From NCBI GenBank assembly GCA_026874595.1, contig CM049317.1:65096618-65160617 (forward strand): a DNA stretch of 64,000 nucleotides, read 5' to 3'. The notes under the pieces are model-generated. The model had not been told where the DNA came from. It worked only from the letters and a program-made list of their open reading frames with translations, and searched no databases. Origin of the DNA: Sipunculus nudus. Its lineage: Eukaryota; Annelida; Sipuncula; Golfingiida; Sipunculidae. Positions 33,501 to 46,100 of this stretch are shown here, one piece after another. The position numbers were made by a program, and so were the translations under genes. Position 1 is the stretch's first letter. Every line of letters starts with the position of its first letter.

Positions 33501-36500
33501 TTTCCACTATTACTAATACTACTACTTTTACTACTAACACTACTACCACTACTTCTACTAACACTCACACTACTTTTACTATTAACACTACTACTACTAC
33601 TTCTACTACTAGCACTATTACTTATTTAATGAAGGTAGAGTCGCTGTTTCTAATCTTCATTCTATCAGGTCTGTGGGAGCTTAGCTTTCAAAAGCCTTCA
33701 ACACACTTGATAGTGTGAAGATGTATGAAGATGTTGTATCTTATATTTTAAGTCACTTTAAACATATAATCAAATCGTCAACTTAGAAAGATCCAAAGCT
33801 ATTCTGGATTGACCTCCAATAGACTGGAAATGTAAAATAAAATTCTGTAATCAAGTCGAACTATAGATGGCGCCCGGGAGTACTTATGGACATGGACCTG
33901 TCACTTCCTTCTGTAACGTACAAGTGGATAGCATGGGATTTTTATTTATTTTGTCCAAATTGTGTGGTGAAATTTGAGATAATAGAGATGAAATAGCATG
34001 AGCTACAATTTTGTAGATGCTACACCAAGCCCAGTGCAAAGTATCCGAGAGACACGACCCAGCATAGCTTCAGACCCCCGCAACGAGGGGAATGAATACC
34101 TGAACACCCACAGCCCCGGCATGCAGACAGTTTGGAGCTGTATGGAACCCTATGGAGCGTTTGAGCGCGAATCTTATTTTTCATCATCATCAACATTCGA
34201 TCGATTAGAACTTGAATTGATGACAGAGGAACCAGCAGTCTCTCTTGTTGACACCAGGTGGCGCTACTAATTGCGCCAGGGCAATTCAACATATTCAGTC
34301 TTTTGGAGGTTCTATATTTACAGTAAAACCTCGCCTACCAATAATTCCCTGCTTAGCGACTGCCTAAAAATAACGACTACATGTTGGTCGGTCTGATTCT
34401 GTTGTCATCCTTAAAGGGGCCTAATTACCTATAAAGCATATTGAATTACTACACCAAAGAATTGCTTGTTCCCTTTAAAGGGACAAAATCAGGAGCTTAA
34501 TTATGGCTATTCTTTCACACTCTCAGTTCAGTTTTGCTTTATACAAATATTTCCCAGCAAAACCATCCCAGCAGACGATCTCATTTCCCCGCATACGGCT
34601 ATTTAACACCATGATTTGGCTTTGCGTGTTGGTAAACACAGTCTGTTTACCATAACAAGGCCGCGTGACCGGAGGTCCGATTAAGAGAGGCATTATTCTG
34701 TGTTTCAGCCTGCAGAAATATGAAATATTGTGGGGGCGGTGGTGTAATGGTTAAGGTGCCGGGCTCATGATCGAGAGGTCGTGAGTTCGAATCCCGGTCA
34801 CCCCCTCACCGTACCAAGACCCTTAGGCAAGGTCCCAACCGCAAGCGTGCCTCTGTCCACCCAGCAGTAGAAATGGGTACCAGTAAATACTGGGAAGGTA
34901 ACCTGCGATGGACTAGCGTTCCATCCAGGAGGAGTTTAACTCCTTAGTCGCTTCACGCTACCGAAACCGGGATAAGCTCCGGCCTGATGTGCCATTAGGC
35001 TCGGGTGTAAAAGCCCAGACTTTTTCAGCCTGCAGAAATATGTATTACATATTTTGGGCCAAGTCAGACCGGGCATCTCCTGATTGACAGGTGTTTTGGC
35101 TCAGCGATGGACACGGCCCCTCGCGCTGACACCTTTCATCGCGCCCGGTCCACTAATTTTAACAGTCGTTTACGGGAGAAAGCAAACGGTGAAACACTGC
35201 TGGCTGAAACACAGCGTATTGCCCCTCTTAATCGGACCTCCGGTCACGCGGCCTTGTTATGGTTAACAAACTGTGTTTACCAACACTCAGAGCAATAATA
35301 TGGTCTTAAACAGACGTATGTGAAGAAATGAGACCGTGTGCTGGGACGGGGTTTCTGGGGAAACATTTGTATAAATCAAAACTGAACTGATAGTGTGAAA
35401 GAATAGCCGGGTATTTCGGGTATTTCGGGTATAAAAGCAGTCATTACATGCCAGAGTGACTCTACCTGCTTGTGCAGCGTATCACTGACCTGTTCAGATT
35501 TTACCATCCAGGAACGATTGTAATCTATGCTCGTGACGTTGACGTCGCAGGGTAATGTGTTGATCGCCTTAAACTGGAACTTCCCTGCTTCAAGGGCCTT
35601 TGGACTTGTGTTCTGATTAAAAAGAAAAGCGCGTATATATAAACACCAACAAAAACATACCCAAAGCGATAAAAGAATCACACACAGCAATATCTTTTTG
35701 ATGTTCCAAATATAATCCAAAACGTTTGCTCTTGTTCAGGATTTTACGTACAAGAGCTTTTTAAAGTTTTTTATTGTTAACAATTAACAATATCCAGTCT
35801 AATAATATGAAAGAAGTTAATGGCTATTTTACAATGTCAAGTAACAAGTTATTGCCTGAATATTTTAAAATTTAATTTGTTTTACATTAAGGAAACGGGA
35901 TAGACACAAACACAGAAAAAGGCATGAGATATTTCCATGTTGTTTAACATGAGCATACAAAAGACTTGATTACTTTCCATGGAGGCTTGGAATAACTAAG
36001 TCTAAAAACAAATATTATTTTCTTTTTTATTTAAAAAAAGATGAAATTAATCTTGTTTAGGTTCGTTCACCAAACGCATAAAGTTAGACAGAAATTATCT
36101 AAGCGTTATAATTATGTAATATTTGTATGGTCAGGTCTCAAAATAGGTTTCTTTAAGGTTTTATTGGGGAGGGTGGAGATAAAGTTACCAGCTGACTGTG
36201 CTGCCTAACCTGAACCTGGTAACATAAAGGTATATCTACCTCGATAGCAACCTGTAAAACAGCAGCCACAATGAATGCTACCGCAGCAAGGATCATCCCG
36301 AAACCAAGACGCTGAAGGGGGCTACAAAATAAATTTTTATTGCAAATAAATTTTGCTTATTTCTGAATCTCTGCAGCAAAACCCAAAAAAATCAATCTGG
36401 CATGTAGTATTCTGAAAGGTACCATATTGAATCTTTAATTGAACAGAATAAAAACAATAAAAAGCTATTCTAATTCCAGTCACAGTAATTTGTTATATCT

Positions 36501-37109
36501 TTTTACTGATTAATATAAACCATTTCATAGAATTTTTATTGTTTAATGACCAAGGGATTCAGTTAAGATTCCAAAAATACCGCAACAGTAAGTTGCTCCG
36601 AAAGTAAGAGTTAAAATTTTATTGAAATTGTATTTTATTTATATTACCATAAATGTAATCAACTAAGGAAACTGTTTCGTCAATAAATTCGATCTCTGTC
36701 TAAAACATAAAACTGAATGACAATTTATGAAAGAATCATAAATTATGGTCTGGTAGTTCCAATAACCATACTAGATGTCACTCATAGCAATGACTCCCGG
36801 CTGAGGCATGGTTGGCATGGGGTAAAACGCTGACATACAGAATTACCCTGTATTGATTTAACGCATACAGAAAGGATGAAACTTGGACACATGTATTTAT
36901 ATAAAAACAATTAAATGCTAACATTGTGCCATTTTAGTCGTGTTTGGTTTTACTGAGGTGAATTCGGACAAAGACCATCTGAGTGACATCTGTCTGACCT
37001 GTTTGGAATCCTCAGTTTGTTCAAGCACGGGAAGATGACGCTCTCAAGGATGGGCACCATCACTATGATCAGAATAGGGTTGATGGCCTAATAAAATAAT
37101 GATGATATC

Positions 37110-37142
<33 letters not shown>

Positions 37143-40100
37143 TTCATTAATAATAATAATGATAATTTCATTAATAGTAATAATGATAATAATATCAATA
37201 ATAATAGAAGTAATAAAAATAATGATAATAATAATATTATTATTATCATCACTTCTTCTAAAAATACTACAGCTACTACTTATAATAAGAATAAGATGAC
37301 GAAGAAGAAGAAGTAGAATAAAAATAATAAGAAAAAGAATAAAAGCAGCGGTAACAACATCAAAAACAACAATAGAATGATAATTGATTAAATAAAAAAA
37401 AGGGAAAAAAAATATAGGATAATAATGGACATAATGGAATATTAATGATAGTATTAGTGTTTAAACTTCTCTCACCTGAATCTGATCTGGCTGGAACATT
37501 ACGCCTCGTCCCTGAAAATAAACAAAATATTTTTACGCTTTCCATAAAGTATCATTTGAAATAAAAAATACTGATATTGTTGTTGGCATTTGTTTGTTCT
37601 TCATCTTCATTTATATGCTTTGACAATAAAATTTAACGTAAACTTCATACATGTATTGACGGTTTTATTTCGAGGATTTTGTATATAATGGAAAAACATC
37701 TTTATACATAATAATAATATCCTGGATGCATTTAATCGATGGTATTATTAAAAGCCGATTTGATAATTATTTGTTTTCAATAACATATGAATTTTGTGGA
37801 TTTCCCTCCTATTGAAAAATGCAACTTGTTCAAATTTTAAAGCGCCTAAAAACACAATTCAACTGAGTATTTGAGCAGTTATTAAATCTATGATTTCACA
37901 AATCAAAACATGGTAACATATAGACAGACATGCCAAGAAAGATATGTAGCTACATTTCTATAAACATGTAATAAGTATACTGTACGATCGATCATATAAC
38001 ACTGACAGTAAAACATAGGTAATATGACAACGAACAAGATCACGAAGGAAGGTTGTTTTATCTTACAGTCTCGCCAGGAACGTGAGACAAGTTATAAAAA
38101 TGCTAGTTCGAAAATGTCCGAATATATTGATCGTCATAGCGTTGTGATGTTAGTAAACAACCACTCCGCTTACACGATCTCCCCTATATCCACACTATTT
38201 TATTTAAGATTTTTTGGATGCAGGTAACCGCCTCCAAATATTCCATTTCGTTTATGAACAACGTGACAAGGCGGAAGCACTCGCTTCCTGTCATTTTATT
38301 TTAAATGGTGTCAATAGGCCCGCTGTATACCGCACCTGCAGGTCCTCAGTGTGTAATCATTCCCATTGCTGGGTCATAACACCGAGGAGCCTCCTTAAGA
38401 CAAATTCGTTCCTCGGCTGAGATTTGAACTAAAGTCCTCCCAGCTTTAAGTTCTGTGTCCTAACCGCTGAGCCACAGGAGCCGGTATTTATCCACACTGT
38501 TAGTGTGTTTTATTGTGCGTCGTTATTGGTTCCTATTTACATACCAGGTATGTTCATTTTACATGAAATGTAGTGTTTTCTCCTTGAAATGTCATGGAAT
38601 CTGCCACTCGTTAGTTTTAAGATCGTTATCTTACTCATATACATAAGTGGAAATAAATTAGTATATTGCGCAATCAGTGTCGCAAAACATTTTGCGCACG
38701 CACCCTGGTGGTCGTACCATGCAACTTCATAAATCAAGATTTTTCAGGCTATTAACCGGAGTTTCTTCAGTAATATTTTTCTTTCTTCTCCCTATTTAGG
38801 AGTTTTCACGCATATTGAGAGCGGACTTATAGCCTAGTAGTCTTGTTATGGCAAACAAACACACACAGATAGTGTTTTACTCACACAGAGCGATAAGATC
38901 ATATACAAGAGATACACTGGCTAAATTAATTCACTGTTCCCGGGGAGATTTTGCAGGGAAACTTTTTTATTGAGCCAAATCATCTAGTAGCGTGACTATA
39001 TCATTCTCTGAATATCAGGGGGATGATTACATTGACCATCCCCCCTGCTACAAAGTGTGTGTGTGTTGGAGGGGGGGCATACCCCAATCCCCCTGTATTT
39101 ATGTCATACACACACTATTGCAAATGTTTTTTTTTTACCAATATTGTTACTTTTGTAAATGTGGACGTACCATTTCCCCGTTCATGCGGCCCGCCTGGAG
39201 AGTCCAGCGTGATCCCTGCTGGTCAAACAGCGCCCAGAATACAGGTAGCGGCAGAAACATGAACAACACCCGCAACACGGCGCGCACGTCCACCAGGAAC
39301 TCTTTCTGGAAGTAAATACAGAAAATTTCAATGACCAATACCATCCTACTTTCCTACTTCAAAACTATAAGGATTTGGGGTCGTAACAAAAGCGTTAGTC
39401 CGCTCTTAAATTTGCCCATACACTTTACCTGGCGGCCAAACTCTGTCCGCAGATAGATTTCCGCCTGGACGACGTTCTCGTAGTACTGTTACGCCCTTAT
39501 CAAACCATGACAGGGTTATTTCTCTAAGTTTCTCTTAACCATTCATGGGGCTGCCATTTTGCATACATGCACATGACACCAAAACCGGTTGTCACAGATC
39601 GCATTTATGGGTATACCGCGGGTATTTCTTAATACAAGTGCTGAAAGAGTACCCGCGCCCAGAATAGGCCCTTATTGTTAGTTTTATTATTTTATTATTT
39701 TTTTGTGGAGATAACCGCCTCCATTTTTAATGCTTGCTTAACTAAGTATTATGTACATCTGCAGAATTCCATTCCAGTTTCGGACTACGTGACAGGGGCT
39801 TAAACTCGATAATTCTGCGTCAACCAAGCTCGGTGTATCACTCCTGCGGGTCCTGGGTGTGTGTCATCTCCTTTGCTGGGCCATGACATCAAAAGGCGCA
39901 CTTGTTTTGTGAGTGAAACACAACTGATGGGCACATTCTCCCAATTAAGCCAGCAGAGCGCTCACCCTGGGTAGGGACCGACCGAGAAAAATCTCACCGC
40001 CTCGGCTGAGATTCGAACTTTGAGCCCTGTTCTCTACCCCTGTTTATTTCTTGGTCAGTCTTAAATATTGTCATGCTGAATTAGTAATTACATGAATTAA

Positions 40101-43100
40101 AATCAGAATTCTCAGGGAAAGGTGTTCAATGTTAGGCTTATCATTAAGTTTAATGAAAAAACTTGCCATATTTTGAAGTAATCAATGTTGCACAGAATTG
40201 TGCAAAAGATGCACAAATCATAACACGCAAAATATGAACAGATGGGTATTCTGGTATTAATGATTGAGAATAACTGAATAGTATTATATTTTAACAATCA
40301 GAGTTTACTTGTCGATAGTATGTATTCTTCTGAGCCGTTCATCATTTAGTGTTGTCATTTGTATTAACACAAGAAAGGGCACAGCGGTCTGTATTATGAA
40401 AGCATAGTGTCTTACAGGAGCTGATGTTTCTTTATATACTATAATACATCACTTGTATTGTTTTGATCCATTACGGAGAGTGAGCAATAAAACGTAGTAC
40501 AGTAAACCCCGCCTTTCGACCGCCTCGACACAGTGGCCACCTCAACATGACGACCCCTTTTTCATTGAGTATTGTTGCTGTTCAAATCATATAATCAAAC
40601 CTCGAATCAGCTGGCACCTCGTTTTCATGTTCTGTGGATTTTTTTTATCCCACCGGGTTACCTAAACTTCGATTATGCGACCACTAAATACTCAGTACAC
40701 ATTATCTGGCCATTTGTAGAGTCGGCCAGGCGTAAACAGTAATTAGTACATGCTAACAGATCATAGATCAAAGCATGTCTGATGGTCAGAATAGAAAAAA
40801 AAATTTGCATCAAGCTTCAATGCGGGACATTCGCTAGTCCTTGCTAATCAAACCTAGCTTTGACGACCACCTCGAAAATTGCGGACACTTTGTCGATATC
40901 CCTTTAGTTTTCGTTATTTTACTGTAATGAAATGTGTGGCGTCACATAGAATTTAGAAGGAACCAGGGACATGTTGAATAGCGAAGACAATATAGCCGTA
41001 TACAACTTATTTGCACATGTTTTGATTACGTCACAATATGTGTTGCACAATAATTTAAATTAATCAGTAATACTACAAAATACTTAGCCAACACTGAGAC
41101 ATGATCCCTGCATCCGAAAACCTGGATAATCACTTTTGATTTAGAGCCTATGATGATGATATAAGAACATTTAAATATAACTTTGAACTGACATGGTTTA
41201 CAAATTTTAAATGTGTAACTGAGAGCTTACCGAGTACTTGTCATCGGCGTAGAATATCCAGTGTTCTCGTTGTTTTTCATGTGATTTGCATTTGTTTCTG
41301 ATTGCTCTCTGCAAAACGTTAAATATACATTATGGTAAATTTATAACAAACATATAACATAGTTATACATTCTTCCTACAATATTATAATAAAGTGAAAC
41401 TTGTGTAACAAGACAACCAATGGGACTGGCTAAAATTGGTCTTAAATCACAAGTGGTCTTTTTACGCATGTCATTCATAACCATTGTGAATGGTCTTATA
41501 AAGGTAATGGTGGGGGTTTATAGTCTGAAATATCCCACCATGTCAGTCTCATCCGACATTACACTTTGCCTTCCTGGTCTATTTGGCCTGTTCATTCTTG
41601 TAGCTTTTCTCAGCTCCCTGGGGAGCATACAACCCAAGCAGCCATAACAAGCGATAGAAGGTTATTCGTTCTACATTTGCCTGCCTCCAATGACCAGTGA
41701 CCTTTCACCCCTGGGTCGAGAGAGCGCACCCTTGTGGTAAAGACTTAGGCTAGGACTTTAAGCGCAGACAGCGGTCAGATTTGGACGCGAACCCACAACC
41801 TTGCGGTCACAAGTCCAGCGCACTAACCATTAAGCCACTACGCTTAAAGACAGATGGTTTTATAAGACAGGTGATCTTTAAGACAGGAGACCTTTTAGAC
41901 AGGTGATCTTTTAGACAAGTTCCACTGTATGTGTAAAAATTCATAACCATTAGGAGGGCAAACATGGTTTCTCATGCCGGTGACCGGTGGCACCACCGTG
42001 TGTCCGCATTAGAAACTGCCTTATGTTTTTATATTCTGAAAATTCTGTGTGAACAAAACTGGAAACATCAGCCATGTTGTGTGATCTAATTTGTGGAGGG
42101 CAAATCTTTGATCCAATTTAATTTATACATTTACGATAAAGTATAGTTTAGTTTGCTTTACGGACATCTTTATATTTGAATGCTTAGTAGTGAAAGAGGG
42201 GAATTGTCCCTCATTACAGCACACCGGGTATTTTTCTGGTAGCCCATGGCTCAATCAACGATCAAGACATGCTGGAAAGATTAGTCGATCTCAAGGACTT
42301 GTTGAACATAAATACAAATAAATAATACAAATATATATATATGTGGTTTAAAAAAAATATAGTAGAAAACTGCTGTAGTTAATTGCCCCAAATCACTCTC
42401 TGATATACCTGAATAAATATGGAGAAACACGTGTAAGCTACTCACTCCGATAGAGCCAAACATGTCACCGATGATGTTTCCTTGCGGTGGGTATCGTTTG
42501 TACCATCGTGTCCCAATGATGAAAAATACTGAAGTAGAAACATAGGATTATGCTTTCCCAACAGCAAGAGATTGATTTTCAAAAGGAAATGGTCTGTTGG
42601 ATAATTAATATATATAATATGTGTATATGTGTGTGTGAGTGTGTGTGTGTGTGTGAGTGTGTGTGTGTGTGGTATAAGGACAGAGTGCACGGACTCAAAA
42701 CCGGGAGGTCAATATATTAGATGTCAGCCTAAAAGACTTTTACCTGCCGGCCCTTGAGCTAAAAGGCTTAATATAGAGCTTGTACACCACAGTCGTGTAT
42801 CACTCACAAATTGGTGCGTCTATGGGGGAGGGGGGAAAGGGGGAAAGGGGGGGGGGGGTGGTTTCGTAAGTCGGTGATTTTACCAGCAATGGGGTTGATT
42901 ACACATCCAGGACCCGCAGGTGTATCGGATACCATGGGTGACATCAGGTTGAAAAAAAATTTAAAAAATTAGAGGGTTGAGTGCTACCGCCCTGTGGAGT
43001 ATCACAAACTGAAATTGAACTCTGCAGATGTATTTATATTTAAGTTTAGAATGAGATAAGTCAACACAAAAACATGGAGACGTAACCTCCATCAAAAAAA

Positions 43101-46100
43101 AAAAGAAAAAATACATAAAGAGAGAGTATTTACACTAATTATTAAATATACGATTCTTAAACAAATTATAATTAATTAAATATTTTAACATGTTATATCA
43201 TTATGCCATTGAGTATTAACAGTATATGACCAGACAGGAGTTCCTTAGAGTTATTCAAGCTTTATTTGTATTATTACCTTCTAATCTCATACATAAGTAC
43301 ATGTACAATGTATGGAAAACATATATAAATGTCTTAACTTAAGATGGTTTACATTATATGAAGGCTAAATATAAAAAAAAAACACATGGAGTTGCTTTCC
43401 GTGTAACAAAGAGAGTTTTATTTGCATTTTAGAGGCATGCGTCTTCCTTATATCTGTCAATTAGTTTTTGAATGGAAAAACGAGTATATAATAAGTGAAA
43501 ACAAAAACCTGATAGACCTGATGACTGTTTAGGACATTAGCATAAATACATAATATTTAAACCCCAGATAAACAGATAAATACAACATATTTTGCTGTAC
43601 GATGCTAGTATTTTGGCTGTTGATGGGCTTTGACATAATAAAAGGAAATGGATGCGCTGAAAGGCACCGTGCCCCGTGGGAATAATGATGCACAGTGCTG
43701 TCTCCTACTCCTACATGATTCTACAGGAGGTTACTATCTGCCATCGGTCACCAAGGTCTGGGCCCCCCACGTCCAGCCCCGAAGTTGAAACTCCTGTCTC
43801 ATGTAACCTCCTTGGTGACACATGATGTCGAATTCAGAGGGTGATGGCCTGCCCACCGTTACCTCGAGAGATTATTCCTACGGAGGCATGTAACAAGTAA
43901 GTATTTCTCGGTTAGCACATTTGTAAAGCTGATCAGTTAGCCAATCCGTATCGCCTTCTCGTTACAAAATCCGTCAGTCCAAGGCAGAACAAACAACATC
44001 TTAAAAATACATGATGTAGATAAAAAAAAGCCCTGTGTGAAGGGGGTGGTCAAATATTTAAAGAGATTTTAAAAGTCCTATGTTAACTGACTTACTCAGT
44101 GCTACTAACATCAGCATCGCTGGGACGCCGAATGCCAGAGGGTAACAGTCCTTGCCAAAACACTTTACCCCACTACGGAGCAAGGGGGTCAAGATCATGG
44201 AAACGAGACTGCCCAGGTTGATGGACATGTAGAAGACAGAGAAGAAGCTCTCCTGTTGTCTCGTCTGTAAAACAAAAAACAAATGTTTACAATAAATGTG
44301 ATGGCTTCAAAAACAATTAGAGTGTCACACACAGTGGACCCATTGTCTGGGCACAGTAGCAGCATATACCGCCATCTGGCGGTGGCGAGTTAAACGAGTA
44401 GAATTAGTGGTAAACTGGCAAGTTACTCCCCTTCTTTTATAAATAACCCCGGCAAAACTTGATATGGAATTTGACATTGATTATTTAAAAACAATTATTT
44501 TTCTTGAATGATACTCAGTTAGTATTGGATCGTTTTGAAATAGGTGTAGGGCTTACGATAGTACATGTGTTTATAAGAATAACAACTGAAATGCATGAAG
44601 GCCTACAAATAGAAGTAGCCAAGAACGACGATTTATTACCGTATTATGTGTCTCTTGTGTCTCTTTTGGGTCGCTTTGACGCATGCATATGTTATGTTTA
44701 CTTGTGTAATGAAGAAGTTCATATAGATAAAATATGAATCCTGTTTTAAATGAAACTTGAGTTGTGCTCAGTGAGTCTTCTCCAAATCAATGCACATTTC
44801 AGCAGTACACAAATATAATTGTGGGCCTTGTTTGAATACTAGACAAAGTAAATTGTAAATGTAATCAACCCTTCATTGTAGGGCTTCTTTTGGAAGTGGG
44901 CATCAAACAAGAATAGGTGTAAAAAGTTAAACATGCCTTGATATAATATTTAGCTAGACTACTTGTACATTAGAATTATATCTATGTAAAAATGGCGGGC
45001 GTCAAGTAACTTAATCCGCTAGTATTGGCTAGGGAATCCATCTTTGGGTGTGAATTCTCAAACCATCAGCGTTAGTAACATTCTTACCTGGTGAGCCTCA
45101 AACTGATCCCCTCCAAACGCAGACACGCAAGGTTTGATACCTCCCGTCCCGATGGCAATCAGCAATAGGCCAAACCACATCCCGATTCTGAGAGAAAAGA
45201 GGGTAAGGAATATTTTCCCAAATGTTGACAGTAACAGCATTTCCCCTTAGACCAATCTCTCGGAAGAAAACTTTCTCTTTTTTAAAGGGGGCCCAATCAC
45301 CTATAAAGCATGTTGAATTAACACAAAAAATAGCTTCTTCCCTTTCAAAACCCTTTCTGTACCTGCCAAAATATTGCCTTGAAACCGTTTGCTTATGTAA
45401 ACGAATATTAAAACAGTGGACCGGGCGCGATCACAGGTTGCAACACAAACACAGCGCGTTGGGCCGTGTGCATCACGGAGCCACCACACGTGTTAATCAG
45501 GAGATGCCCTGACTGACCTGGCCTAAAAATGTAATACTGTAGATTCGAAAAAAATATTAGTTGGGATTTTATTTTCGTGGTTTTCGTGGATCAAGATAAT
45601 CCACGAATTCATGATTCCAACGATAAAAAAAATCACACGGTCAGAGGATATATGGAATCCTAACGGTAGCTGGTGGTCGACTTTATATATATAATTGTTA
45701 CCGCTGGTTGATTTTCAATAAAGATACAAAAATTGTTAACTACTGTTTTATGATTGTCTTTGATACATTTATTAAATGCACCGAATAGTTTTTGTAAATT
45801 ACTATTATGACGAATGACGAACGAACCGTGTCTCGTCTCACCGCCCCGTCCGGGATTTACAGGCGCCACATGTGACTACCGCCTATAGATTAAAAAAAGT
45901 TAAAAACCTTCATGTGGACGGTCCCGTTTCATTTTTCCTCTGGTTAAGTGATGGTTTACGTTTTCTGTCAACGTGGTGTGATCGGGTGTTATAACTAAAT
46001 GCCGATGTATCGGCCGGCACGTGTCGGTCACGGCTGATTAATTCTTTGTTAGTCTCGGGTCGGGCGGAGCTTGTTTGTTCAACACTTACCCGAATGACCG

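Noticed and set aside
33313-33564. Val-rich 83-codon minus ORF
   Set aside because: Translation of a (TAC)n trinucleotide repeat.
34732-34804. Genuine tRNA gene
   Set aside because: The acceptor stem has mismatches, the anticodon arm folds poorly, and the unit is the head of a 300-bp SINE bounded by target duplications.
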